Below, piece after piece: positions 12,303 to 24,478 of a stretch of 64,000 nt of DNA; the first letter of the stretch is position 1, and every line of letters starts with the position of its first letter. This stretch comes from Bolinopsis microptera (Eukaryota > Ctenophora > Tentaculata > Lobata > Bolinopsidae). The translations under genes and the position numbers were made by a program. The notes below the pieces were generated by a model that was not told the origin of the DNA, made no database searches, and saw only the letters and a program-made list of their open reading frames with translations. The stretch is taken from contig NC_087077.1 in assembly GCF_026151205.1 (NCBI RefSeq), positions 18,026,475 through 18,090,474 on the forward strand. The letters run 5' to 3'.

Positions 12303-13064
12303 CGTGTAAACTTTTACCCAGCACAATTTTTTTTTTCATGATAAATAGGAAATAAACCTTTGAACCTAGCGAGCCAGTAGCTCGAGCAAATAATTCAGAT
12401 AGTAGCAAAAACTTAAGTAGTCCCAGTGCTCAGGTTTGAGGACATTGAAGAATAATCTGAAAATATCGCCGAAATCCACGACTATTTGCCGAAATCCACG
12501 ACAATCCGCAAAAGCACTTGCAAGTTACAAAAAAGCTAGGCTTTGACTAGATAACCGACTCCAGTACTCAAAACTGAAATGGGTCTGGCTAGGTAACTCG
12601 AGCAGCGGTAATTTGACGATGAATTTTAGCAAGCTAGTCAATAAATAGATTTCTCGGAGATTGTAGCAGTTTGCGGCAGTTTCTTAGCACTTTGCTCTGT
12701 GAGAATCAACAAAATTACCGTAGATGGTTTCCGGATAAGGTTATGGAACTGCAAACCGGAGAAATATCCGAAGAAATATTAGTTGACGATCTCCGTCCAA
12801 TAATTTGGCATAATATCCGCTATGGAACTGGGGGTAAGGGGGGGGGGATGATGTCCGCTATAACATCGGGCCCCCATTATACAGTCCTACCTGTAAAGAT
12901 ATGATCTGGGATACTCACTTCATTAGCAGGCACATAAAGATTTCAAACAAATTCTATTGACTTATTGACATTCCTACTATACCTTAACCTAGTAATATTG
13001 TATTTATTATATTCTTTGCAAGAAATTAAAAGATGTAATATCCATGTATATTTTTGTTGTTATT

Positions 13065-13510
13065 GTATAAATTGTATCTAAAGATTTTTCGCTGTCTTAG
13101 GTTTTCTTAAATTTTGTCTCAGGATTTTTCGCTGTCTCAGGTTTTCTTAAATTTTGTCTCAGGATTATTCGCTGTCTCGGGATTTCTTAAATTTTGTCTC
13201 AGGTTTTTTCGCGCGTCTCAGGATTCTTAAATTTTGTCTTAGGTTTTTTCGCTGTCTCGGGATTTCTTAAATTTTGTCTCAGGATTTTTCGCTGTCTCAG
13301 GATTTCTTAAATTTTGTCTTAGGATTTTTCGCTGTCTTGGGTTTCCTTAAATTTTGTCTCAGGATTTTCCGCTGTCTTAGGTTTCCTTAAATTTTGTCTT
13401 AAGAATTTTCGCTGTCTTAGCTTATTTTGACATCTCAGGTTCGCTTAAATTTTGTCTCAGCTTTTTTTGCTGTCTTAGCTTTTCTTAAGCAGTTTGTCTT
13501 AGGAATTTTT
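13065..13510 (-). repeat. 40-bp tandem repeats in right foldback arm
   Basis: Inverted counterpart of 6950-7335, with about ten to eleven units. Copy number and variants differ between arms, so the arms have drifted or been rearranged since formation. Confidence 0.9.
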
Positions 13511-13548
13511 GCAAATCCAATCCTAAGATCCGAGGCTGGGGGAGGCCT

Positions 13549-13554
13549 TTATGA
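13549..13554 (+). repeat. Target-site duplication TTATGA, right copy
   Basis: Pairs with 6901-6906. Joining 6906 directly to 13555 keeps the LINE frame: the split GA_T codon is completed and no stop is created. Confidence 0.85.
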
Positions 13555-16102
13555 TACTGACAAACATTGTCAAAATTTGATTGAAACTATGACTAAATAC
13601 GGTTTCTTTCAGCTAGTCTCACGTCCCACACGTATCACTGATCACAGTGCCACTCTTATAGATCATGTTTACAGCAATAACGTACAACACACACACAGCT
13701 GCAATGTTCTTACTGTTGACCTGTCTGATCATCTAGCCACTCTTGTTACTATCTCACTTGGGCAATACAGCCACATTGCAGGGAGTAGAAACAAACGACA
13801 CAGAGTCGACCATGGAATGAATATTGAAAAACGTATGTTTAACGAGTCGAACAACCTTAAATTTATAGAATTAATTGGATCCGAAATGTGGGAGGAAGTC
13901 ACACGTGAAAATTGTGCTGATGAACAATATAACAAATTTATTGAAATATACGGTCAGCATTATGATGAGGCATACCCAGTGAAAACCAATCATGTGCGCC
14001 GCAAATTTGAAAGGCAGGACCCCAAACCTTTTATGCTACCCTGGCTTGAAATTGCCTGTGCTCGTAAAAACAAATTATTCCATGCCAAAATAGTGGACCC
14101 AACGGAGGAAAACTACAAGGCTTACAAAAAGCATAAGGCATTCTGCGACAAGCACGTCAATAAGGCAAAAGACAAATACTACAAAACACAATTTGATAAG
14201 TATAAAGATTGTTCAAAGAAACAATGGCAGCTGATCAACACTCTACTTGGCAGAAGATCTAAATCTCATAACAAAATTAAACTCCAAAACGCCGACGGAA
14301 ATATCATAAATAGTGACAGTGATGTAGCTGAGCACTTTAACTCTTACTTCTCCAACATTGCCACAAAAATCAAAGATGCGATCAGCGCGCGTACTGTATT
14401 CGATCCAGGGGGTTTTAAACATTACCTTAGCAGCCCAGCTTCGCAGTCTATGTTCGTAAGACCAACTACCGAAAGTGAAGTTGAACAAATTATTAGCAAG
14501 CTTAAGAATAAATCCACTCAAGACACTAAAATTGAACCCCTAAAAATTGTAAAAGACTGCCCCTCCTTCTGTAAAGTCTTGTCCATAATCATTAACACAT
14601 CATTTAGTCAAGGTATCTTCCCATCATCTCTCAAAATAGCTAAAGTTATACCAATTCACAAAGGAGGCAGCAAATCCGACGCCACTAACTATCGACCCAT
14701 ATCTTTGCTGTGCACCTTTTCCAAATTGTATGAAAAACTTATGCATAATAGAGTAATGGACTTCCTTGACAAGAAAGGCTCGCTCTTTGAAGGGCAATAT
14801 GGCTTCCGGCCAGGCCGATCCTGTGAGCATGCTCTTTTGGATGCTCAACACACGATTCTGAATTCCCTTGCCAAAAAGGAAGTTGCTCTATTACTCCAAG
14901 TCGACTTTAGTAAAGCTTTTGACGTTTTGTCTCATGATGTATTGATTGACAAACTCCAGCACTATGGAATCCGTGGGCAAGCTTTGCAATGGTTTCAATC
15001 CTACCTGAGCACACGTCAGCAATACGTATGTTTGAATGGTATTAAATCAGCTCTTAAACCTATTACATACGGAGTTCCACAGGGCAGTATTATGGGACCT
15101 TTGTTATTCCTAATCTACATCAATGATATGCCAAATATCAACAGTATGATAAAGTTTATACTCTACGCTGATGATGCGAACATCATAATAAAAGGCAAAA
15201 ATGCAAACGATGTTATACAAAAATTCAACCAATTCTCCCACGAGTTTGTACGCTGGGTTGACTGTAATGGACTTGCACTTAATCTAAAAAAGACCTGCTA
15301 TATGCTTTTCGGTGTTAGAAATACTGATAATACTCCAAATATTCATATTGCAGACACACAATTAGAACGTAAAAGGGAAGCACGGTTCCTTGGCGTTATA
15401 ATGGATGATAAACTAACATGGTCTAAGCATATAGCAGCTGTTAGATCAAAAATGATGCGGTATGTAGGAATTATGTATAAAATAAAACGTTACCTATCGA
15501 TTCAAATAAGGCTACAGATATATCAAAGTTTTGTTCAATCGCATTTAAACTTCTGTTCAATTGTATGGGGGTTTGCAGCAAAAAATCACATTGAATCACT
15601 CTTCTCACGACAAAAACAGGGTATCAGGGCAGTAATGCCAGGTCACATTAATTACTTTTACAAAGACGGTCGACTGCCAGAACACACAAAACAATTTTTC
15701 AATAACAATGGTATACTCACGGTGCACAGTGTTATTGTAAAAAACACACTAATTCTCATGCACCGAATCAAACATTTCCGCAGCTCAGTCCCTCAACAAA
15801 TCTGTATGACTATCCCAGAAAATGCACCCACTGCAAACTCAGATCACGTGACTGCAGCATCCTGGTTAGCCGAGTACAACACCACACATTTCAGATCTTC
15901 GATGTTCTTCAAAGGACCTTTACTCTCAATTTATGCTGTAAATGCAAATGTAAGCACCCTACCCACACTTTTTTCCATAAACCTTTTTAAATCGGCTACA
16001 AAACGCATGCTCTTGAACCTGCAGAGTGAAAATGATGATGACACGTGGCCCAGTTTCTTATTACATAATATTCCAGGTCTAAGAAGGTCACAACGTGTTT
16101 GA
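13549..16102 (+). pseudogene. LINE ORF, 3' part: endonuclease end and reverse transcriptase
   Basis: About 850 codons in frame to TGA at 16100-16102. The open frame extends upstream to an ATG at 13427, but those 42 codons are foldback sequence. It begins with the end of the endonuclease (PTRITDHSATLIDHVYSN, then LSDHLATL), followed by a Lys-rich linker and the RT: IPIHKGGSKSDATNYRPIS (near 14650), YGFRPGRS, VDFSKAFD (near 14900, first catalytic Asp), GVPQGSIMGPLLF and LYADDANI (near 15165, catalytic Asp pair), then LNLKKTCYMLFG and RFLGVIMDDKLTW. All RT motifs look intact. There is no RNase H and no AGHC tail. It is the same gene as 5795-6906, disabled only by the insertion as far as can be read. 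Confidence 0.92.
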
Positions 16103-16715
16103 AAGTTACTGGACACAACGGTCATTATATCAGTTTAGTGAATTAGTTAATTAGTTAATTAGTAAATCAGTTATTAGTCATATGGTTATTATTAAGTACT
16201 ATATATTATATGATATTACAAAAATAAACTATGAATATATATTTGCACACAAAAAAACCAGAACAAACTGATCACAGACTAGCAGCAACTAATATTAATG
16301 GATTAGCCACACATCCTAAATTCCAGGTCCATATTTACACTGCCACATTCCCCACTATCACTATTTTCCTATCAGCACAAACCGTAATTAATTGATTTCA
16401 ACAATCACAAACACTACATATCCAACTAATGGCATAACATAGCAATATCTACGATATCCTAAATCAGTCCCTAACAAACTTAGCGCGAGTCTGAAAGGCT
16501 GTTGGAAGCACAGAGTGCTCCATATTTTGTTTTTATCAATAAACCTTTTTTTTTCATTTTCTTTTTTTTAATAAATTTATTAACTGCGTGCAAATTTGTG
16601 TTTCAGATTTGATCTATTTATGATATATATTTATGATTATGTAATAAAGTTATTAATATTATATTCGTAAACATTGGCTGGCTTACAAACCAGTCCCCAA
16701 ACAAACAACAAAAAA
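16103..16715 (+). other. LINE 3' untranslated tail
   Basis: AT-rich, with aataaa-like signals (ataaaaata near 16220, aataaa near 16570), ending in a caaacaacaaaaaa run directly before the satellite. No open frame of note. Confidence 0.6.
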
Positions 16716-17066
16716 CACCACTAGTTCTACACCACTAGTTCTACACCACTAGTTCTACACCACTAGTTCTACACCACTAGTTCTACACCACTAGTTCTAC
16801 ACCACTAGTTCTACACCACTAGTTCTACACCACTAGTTCTACACCACTAGTTCTACACCACTAGTTCTACACCACTAGTTCTACACCACTAGTTCTACAC
16901 CACTAGTTCTACACCACTAGTTCTACACCACTAGTTCTACACCACTAGTTCTACACCACTAGTTCTACACCACTAGTTCTACACCACTAGTTCTACAGTC
17001 TACACCACTAGTTCTACAGTCTACACCACTAGTTCTACAGTCTACACCACTAGTTCTACACCACTA
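16716..17066 (+). repeat. 14-bp minisatellite array, right of LINE
   Basis: Same unit and orientation as 5264-5586, about 20 copies. The last part has three longer variants of about 21 bases with an inserted gtctaca segment. Confidence 0.95.
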
Positions 17067-17293
17067 CTCGGTTCATGTATTATATTTAGCCTGGTACAGC
17101 GCACGGAGAGCCACTCTAACAGGACTCCTTACTGATTCAGCAGCTGGGAATTTGTAATGTCTCTGTCATCGGTTCTTTTAATTGTTTGGATCATCTGGAA
17201 GACAATGCACCTGCCTCTCCAGTCTCATTATACAGTTGTTTTTTTCGAAAATTGTATTTATCGTTTCAAGATATCATTCACAAGTTGTCCTGA

Positions 17294-17470
17294 TCAAGAG
17301 CAGCTAGTCCCTCTGCTGTTTTTTTGTGGACTCTGATAGTGTAGATCTAAAGATGTTCTGATAGTTTCTTCAATTATTGCTGTTATCTGTGACTGAGTAA
17401 TAGAGTCTTCGACCTTAACAAATAATAACCAAGCAGCAATATCATCATTTAGGTTTAGTGTCTCGACCAA
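17294..17470 (-). pseudogene. Possible decayed coding fragment
   Basis: One - strand frame reads ETLNLNDDIAAWLLFVKVE and then DSITQSQITAIIEETIRTS before a stop. Composition and amphipathic pattern look protein-like, and the frame has no simple sequence. The family is not recognised with confidence. It resembles the short helical segments seen in transposon-associated proteins of invertebrates, but that is only an impression. There is no clear acceptor, and a possible donor (aag|gtaaga) lies just upstream at about 17497. Confidence 0.25.
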
Positions 17471-17778
17471 TAATATAATGATACTAAATCGTCTTACCTT
17501 CATATCCATTAAGAGTATAATTACTAGTATATTAATTAATTAAATAAACTAGGAACCAGGAGTGAAGTGTTAGATAAGAGCAAGTCAGACTACTCACTTA
17601 GTCAAATCTGCCACTGTTTTTTAATAATTTTGTCGTAATTTGCTTCTGCAACCACTAAGCCTATTAGACTGTCGTTTAGTCAGCACTCAGCAATTATCCT
17701 GAAGTATATTTGTACAATGTACATGTGCTATTCCAGCATTTCCGTCCTATAGTAAAACATGTAGCTTCGCCCTTTTCT

Positions 17779-17890
17779 GCAATGTATGTTTTGTAATGTA
17801 TGCTTTGTAATGTATGTTTTATAATGTATGTTTTGTAATGTATGTTTTGTTATGTATTTTTGTTATGTATGTTTTGTTATGTATGTTTTG
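17779..17890 (+). repeat. 14-bp imperfect tandem repeat
   Basis: About eight copies of gtaatgtatgtttt with variants (gttatgtatgtttt, one shortened copy). Confidence 0.85.
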
Positions 17891-20800
17891 AGTTAATTTC
17901 AGTGTTCCGTGTACCTTGATACGTCTGTTGTGAACCAATGTTGCCACAATTACTACCTTTGTGTGAGTTTTAAATTCAGTGAGCGTCATTTATTTAAGTC
18001 GTTAATTCCGACATTATTTGATATTTTAACTAATCCTGTCCTGAATATTGTGCATAGCGAATATCTGAATTATCTAACCACATTTGCAATATGTTATCAG
18101 CAGGTCTGAAGACTTAAGAAATTCATAAATTCTAGAAAATTTATAAATTTGCTAGAATTTATAAATTTGTCAGGCAAATTACGTATAATATGTACATAAC
18201 CAATAATAATGATATTCCTCACTTCTTTTGTTACTCTCGAATAAAAGCCAGAGATAAGGGTTTAGTGCTACATATCAACATGCAGTAATAGTTATACAAC
18301 GTAATATTGATTACAGACTAGAGCTTATCTACATTACCGTGTACGTACACACGCGTAGATTGTAATTTACTGTTTAGTACAGTTTATTGAACAGAACTGT
18401 AGCAACCGCTGCGGTAATACACTGCGGTCTACTTCGCGGTTACGTGGTACATTACACTACATAATACAGGCCTGTCGTGACGTAACTAATAAGCTAATTG
18501 GTAAATGGTGCTGAACAAGTCTGGTGTGACGTTGCTATTAGTAATTAGCTAATTGGTAAACAGTGCTGTACAGTGTACACACAAAAAGCACGTGTTGGAC
18601 TCTGTCTATGATAAGTGGTGAGTTGACTGTACACATGTGTGTGTGTAATAGAAATGGGTCATGTATAATTTCAGTAGTTTGAGGGATCACCATAATATTG
18701 GGTTCCTGGGATCAGTGGTACAAGTCAGAAGGAGATCTGGGGACTGGGTAGTGGGGAGTTGGGAGTGAGGATGTGCCAGCTCCAAAAGCTCAGCATAATT
18801 GTGCGTCAAAATTTCCGACTTTAGCGTTATCCTGCTTCTATTGCCATTTTTACTGCTTTTATCTGTCGAGAACGCGATTATAACTCACCGTTCCACTATG
18901 TCATACTCCAATGAAAAAGTTGATATTTTAATGTCAAATACCTGCAGCGATCTATTAACTTTTACTATTATCTAACTATTATCTCATTCTATACCCGGTT
19001 AAAGACACCATTTAAAAATTCTATATTAAATAACTTAGTGAAAAAGTAGACTACTTAACATGACTACGTCACTTGTAGTTATTCGTCATTGTTCAAAACA
19101 TTAAACAGTAAACAAATGTACAAAATAAAGACATAATAGCATAAGAAGTATTTAGTAACGCATAATATTTTCCATGTGATTGAAATTTCTCGCAGAGCTC
19201 ATTTTATTTAAGTATTAATGAACTTCAAAGTTTTGTTGTGAGGACAGGAAGTTGAAGAAATGCCAGTTATCGTATTATTATAACGGTCTCCCCAATTCTA
19301 GTGAGAGTGTTCACAACCACTCAGCTGAATACCATTCATATCTGATATGAGGTGATGATGGGTTGATAATTCAATAACAGTTATTTGACCGGCTGTGACT
19401 GAGCACCTTGAATTACATAACAATATAACCGTAGTGTCACACTGCAGATTCATACTCCTCCAATACTCCTCCAATACTCCTCCGATACTCCTTACACTTC
19501 TCCAACATACTCCCTAGTACCCATACCCCTCGTACAACCTTTTCTTCCTGAACTAAATTAATTACAAGTTAATCAGTCCACTGTGAAGGTCCCAGGTAGT
19601 CCTGACCCGTTTTTATTCGCCACACTCCAATGCTCGGTTATTTAGTTATATTTAGCCCACTGTTTGCAGCCACCCGGTTAAATTCGTCTCCTGATTTGGG
19701 AAAATGAAATCTAGAAGGATGAGGTCCCTGTGAATATGACTGGTGGTCTTATCTTGGGCTCTCTGATCGATGAGGGTTATCAATTTTGTCCTTTGTAACT
19801 TCTGACATCCTGATATCTCTTATCGATAGACAATCCAGAGCTAAAACTTCAAAGGCACAGCCGAAACGTATAAATTCTTAGATCCAAATCTGCTTAGAAC
19901 CTAATTCTCGAACCATAATCCTAGAGGGAGAGAGAGAGAGAGCTTGGTAACCTAACCCAGCATTTATTCTGTGTTCCCACTCTGGTGCTCATTATCCTAC
20001 TGGAGAAGGTGAAAATTCCTAACCATTGACGTCACTAATGGCTGGGTCCTACGTCAGGTGACTTTGCAAAGTATTGTGTTCTCTATCTAGCATTTAATTA
20101 GCACTGAGCCAACTCTGACTCTCCCCTCCACAGGGCACCACGTCAGTGAAGCAGCGGGGAATCATTTCACCGGGCTGGGTGTACAATATAGTAGTAGCTC
20201 CTAAATCTACCAAATTTATTAATATTATGAACGCGTAGCAAAAAGTTGTGTAAAAATAGATTTTGAGATAGTCTTCAATTAGAACTAGAGCTGGTGTGGG
20301 GGTAGCACGTGTAATGTGTATTAATTATTTGGGTTAACATCTGTATGCCTGTTAACGTGACTTATAGCTACAAGAAGAGCAGCTACAAAAAGAGAACCAA
20401 CTAGCTTCGTTTTGAGCATTTCTAGGCGATTTTGCATTTTGGGAAATAAATGAGAAAAATTGGCGTGGCCTTCCCCCGTCAGTGGTTGTCGCTCAGAGAC
20501 CACAACCCTTCAAGAGCTCAGGGTGAACCCCCTCTTCCGTAAACGAACAACTAAAGAGCGAAAATATCCGAAAAAACTGAAATCATAATGATATTTTGAA
20601 AATCGTGATAATCACAACGAGGCCCCAAAAAACCGGCTCTTAAGAGAGAGAGAGAAACAGAGCCGCTCACCATCTGCTCGCCTTCTGCACCTCAATCTAG
20701 ATCCATTACAAAATTAAGCTCACTAGTTTTCTCTCCGGAGGGCGTGATTGCATGTTTCAAAATGATAGAAATATAAGCGACTAGATCGTGACCCGGTGGT

Positions 20801-21245
20801 TGGTTGACCACCTACGCGGGTGGTGGTGGTGATGAGAAAATAATTTCGTGATTACTGAGTTAGTGAGGGCAGAACTTTAGGAGGTAGTATTATGTTGGGC
20901 AGCTGAGAGACGTGGTGAGGCCTCAGTGCGTGCCGGGTGTTGACCGGGTATACAACTATAAAATGGGTAATTGAACGGTAGGAACGTTATGGTAGGGCAC
21001 CCTTGTTTTGACGGGGGTCACGTGATTGCTTTGTGTTGTACCACGTGATTTGTTTCTATCAATCAGTGAGGCTTGTACACTTGTAGCGTAATTGTTGCAG
21101 AATTATTGTCTACTCTATTGTTAAGAATTGAAGCAAGATGCTTGAAGAAAAGGCTGAGTTATTCTGACGTACTTGCTATTCATCATCTAGTGTCTTGTTA
21201 ACCAGGGTAGTGCCTAATTTGTGGGTACTGGAATTATATTTGCAG

Positions 21246-21295
21246 TTCAGAAACTTTGATTTGTTACAAATGAAGTGTTCAGGAAGTACATTTAC
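21246..21295 (+). CDS. Candidate short exon with ATG, phase 2 end
   Basis: Acceptor ttatatttgcag, then 50 bases, then donor ttac|gtaagtat (consensus). The open frame reads FRNFDLLQMKCSGSTFT and ends two bases into a codon (AC). The in-frame ATG (21271) has A at -3. It could be an internal exon (0 to 2) or, with 5' leader, an alternative first exon. It is short, so chance is a real possibility. Its phase agrees with the six other phase-2 exons listed. Confidence 0.3.
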
Positions 21296-24105
21296 GTAAG
21301 TATAATGTACCGGATCAGCTCTAGTGAGCTCTTTTCAGTCGGACTGGATTTCAATTGTCTATCCGGAACTTTTTTAGCTTTCTTTCTTAGTACTTTAGTA
21401 CTGGATTGCACTTTCCCAGTAAAAAATTTCATATGAACATGTTGTAGATCTTTCTACCCTCCCTTTCTGCCTCTCTTTCTCCTTTTCTTTCTCTCTCTTT
21501 CTCCCTCTCCCTCCCTTTATCCCCTCTCTTTTTCCCTCTTTCTCTCTCTTTCTCCATTCGTCCCTCTATTTCTCCCCTGCCTTCTCCCTCTCTTTCTTCC
21601 CTCTCTTTCTTCCTCTATCTCTTCTTCCCTCTCTTTCTTCCCTCTATTTCTCCCTCTCCCTCCCGTTCTTCCCTCTCTTTCTTCCCTCTATTTCTCTACC
21701 TCTCTCCACTATATTTCTCTCTCCCCTCCCTTTCTCCCCTCCTTTTCTTCCAGCTACTAAATAGTCGGATTTAGACCACTTGCACACACTTCCCAACTCC
21801 TCATCAGCTACGTAGACTAAAGTCACCTCCTGAGAAATACCTCTCTGACGTATCCAGTACTGTAGGCTACTATTTGTAAAGTGCACATTATAATATGACT
21901 TTGCTACTAGACTTCAGATTTTGATGAACCGCATTGCATCTGGCCTTTGACGTCATTTTCGAGTCTTATGATTTGTGTAGAGCGTAGATGAAGGAGGGGT
22001 TATCTTTATAGTAGTTCGTCACTCAGACAGTACGGAAGTAATTGGGCCTCTGTATTTCAAATTCTATTCTAAAACCCAGAAACAAAAGGGCCTTAAACAA
22101 AAATATTTTTTGAGAATCGAATTGTTTACCAATGTCCACTGAAAAGTTGGGTGAGGCTGTGATGATATCATTAACGCAGAAAATATAGCTGTTTTGCTAG
22201 GAGCTAGGAATGGTGACTGAAAAAAAATGAAAGCATGTAGTGACAAGGTGGATCTAGGGTTGGGTAGCTACGTCATTATAACTACTTAATCTTTGTGCCT
22301 GACCACGTGTTATAAGAACTGGATATGATCTTGGCGCCACATGCGCGACCCAGTTCCCCTCCCAGATTTGATACTACTCAAATATACAGCAAATTGAAAT
22401 AGGAGCGCAGAGTTTACTATGGCATTTTCTGGTATTTTCAGGTCCTTTCTGTTGGTACCGGTCTGGTGTATTTGTACGGGCTTCTGAGGGATTTTAGTTC
22501 TGTCATTAATCATAAGTTGATCTTGTGTTCAGTCGTATCTTCGCACAGGAGCTTTTAAACGGTCAATAGACTTTGTTCAATCCCAGTGAAAAGGAGAGGT
22601 TGCGAGTCATTTCTCCATATTTTAATTAGAATTGGGGGTATTATCACTTAAATCTTTCACTCTAAACTTTTAAATGTTTTATATTCCTTGGTCTTTGTGT
22701 TGTTGTAATCTGAGATTGACGGTTCTTGATTCCAATTTGGTGTAAAAAAAGAAATTTTTTCCGCTGATGTTGTTGTTCCAAATAATTTAATCAGATTCTC
22801 AACATAAATCTGTCTAGAATAAAGATTAAAATTTCCCTCTTAAATTGGTCGCTCTCTAGTCTGCTAAAATCTCAACTTATTGTTAAAGGGAGAGAGGCTT
22901 GCCCTGGACTGTTCAGTGTAGAGTGTAGTTACTAAGTTATTAATGATAATTGCGATACGAGGCCGAAGTGGTTATTGTGCAATTAATCTTGGGATTTTTC
23001 TTTAAATAGAATTTGATTATCAATTTAATGTCATTTGGGTCAATGGCCCCCATTAACTTGGATCGGTGCATAAGTGAGTTCCCACTTTCCACTAATTTGA
23101 TTAATCTCAACCTTATACAATAAAACCATATTGGCTGATACAAATGTGATTTAATTAGTTAACGTGATAACTAGGGAAAGTGAATTTATGCCAGCTTTTT
23201 TTCTTTTTTTAAATTTCTTTTTTAAATTTTTGACTACTCGCCACTTAGGTCCAGGATCGTTATAATATACAACGCTAGACTTCTAGGCAAAGTGTTTGGT
23301 TGTGGGACACACTCAACTAAGTAAGGTTGAGAGACCACAAATCTCCCTAAAGAGATATCAACAGAGTGCGAGCCACTGCCTGACTAACCTGAGAATAGAG
23401 TTTGCCCGACTCTATGAGATAAAAGTAAGGGTGAAGACAAAAGTAAAGTCATAATAAAACTTCAACGCAAAAGAAATAGTAGATGGATTAATGTAGTGGA
23501 ACACCAATCAGAATTTGGATGTGTTATTGTAATGAATTTATAAAGTGTTATCTTATATTGATGCCTTTTCGCTGAGATGATAATTGGTTTTTACCTTTCG
23601 CACGAAACTATATACTAAAATTAGACTTAGATATTATAACTATCCATTAGGTTAATGGACTAACCACTCCGCTTATTATAGCTTATCCTTTTAATGAACG
23701 ATTGAATAAGCGATATATATAATATTTACTATTTGGCTTGTATTCAAGTGATCGCTCTCTTCACAATAATTTGAATAGTTTGAATATCCTCATATCCGGT
23801 CCTAAACCCTCGTTTCTTCCCCATACCGAGATGAGATGCTCTGAAAGCTGCACGGTCATCTCATTGTCAGTTTTAACTAATAATGTCAAGTAATTAACCT
23901 TAATTGTTGTTATTTTGTTCTTAATTTGTCCTTGCGGTCGAACCGTTTCGTTGATAGTTTGATATTCTATAATACAATCTATATAAGTATATAGCAATTA
24001 TCGCTTACTTATCATGAACATTGCCTATTTTTTAAAACTATTTCTGTATTATACTGGTAGCAGCTGTTGTTATCAACTGTTACAGAACTCATATCTTGTA
24101 AATGT
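21296..24105. other. Non-coding with a pyrimidine tract
   Basis: About 21447-21750 is a ctttctccctctccc-type pyrimidine tract. The rest shows no supported gene. Open frames of 60-80 codons are unsupported. Confidence 0.45.
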
Positions 24106-24478
24106 CATTAGTCCTGAGTCTGCTCACCCCCCCCCCCCCCTCCATTAGTCCTGAGTCTGCTCACCCCCCCCCCCTCCCATTAGTCCTGAGTCTGCTCACC
24201 CCCCCCCCCTCCCATTAGTCCTGAGTCTGCTCACCCCCCCCCCTCCCATTAGTCCTGAGTCTGCTCACCCCCCCCCCCCTCCCATTAGTCCTGAGTCTGC
24301 TCACCCCCCCCCTCCCATTAGTCCTGAGTCTGCTCACCCTGAGTCTGCTCACCCCCCCCCCTCCCATTAGTCCTGAGTCTGCTCACCCCCCCCCCCCTCC
24401 CATTAGTCCTGAGTCTGCTCACCCCCCCCCTCCCATTAGTCCTGAGTCTGCTCACCCCCCCCCCCCCCCCCACCCCCC
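24106..24478 (+). repeat. C-run minisatellite, about 10 units
   Basis: Repeated cattagtcctgagtctgctc followed by runs of about 9-13 C and ctc. Unit length varies with the C run, and one unit has an internal duplication of ctgagtctgctcaccc (near 24326-24350). The opposite strand is G-run rich and could form G-quadruplexes. Confidence 0.95.

Larger units (their letters stand above)
6907..13548. mobile_element. Foldback-type DNA transposon inserted in the LINE
   Basis: The 6642-bp insertion begins AGGCCTCCCCCAGCCTCGGA and ends with its reverse complement, flanked by TTATGA on both sides. The inverted arms are long: 6907-8387 pairs with 12058-13548 in the same internal order (terminus, 40-bp tandem repeats, unique part, a block around 7600-7840, a tRNA-like block, a second copy of part of that block). 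The loop (8388-12057) carries a LINE tail fragment and a giant pyrimidine repeat. No transposase is visible, so it is non-autonomous or dead. Long arms with internal tandem repeats recall Drosophila FB and sea-urchin TU elements. The 6-bp duplication does not by itself assign a superfamily. Confidence 0.85.
5587..16715 (+). mobile_element. CR1/Jockey-group LINE, split by a foldback insertion
   Basis: The LINE is taken as everything between the two blocks of the 14-bp satellite. It has a short leader (5587-5794), one long coding frame in two pieces (5795-6906 and 13549-16102) and a 3' tail of about 0.6 kb. Without the 6.6-kb insertion it would be about 4.5 kb, normal for a CR1-type element. 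Domain order is PHD-like zinc fingers, APE-type endonuclease, then reverse transcriptase. Flanking by identical satellite suggests insertion into the array. The exact outer ends are inferred from where the satellite stops and are uncertain by some tens of bases. Confidence 0.8.
17067..21245. other. Non-coding tract
   Basis: No supported gene beyond the separate entries at 17294 and 17779. It holds short tandem motifs at 19450-19495 (tactcctcca), GA runs near 19930 and 20645, and an AT-rich imperfect repeat of ataaatt motifs at 18118-18168. Confidence 0.4.

Noticed and set aside
7591..12904. Four related frames containing MELQTGE and EEILVDDLRPIIWHN
   Set aside because: They come from one block repeated within and between the foldback arms. 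The frame is short, ends in repeat sequence and has no family match, so duplication explains the recurrence.
2617..24478. Minisatellites considered as CRISPR arrays
   Set aside because: Units are contiguous or separated only by C runs; there are no unique spacers, and the genome is eukaryotic.
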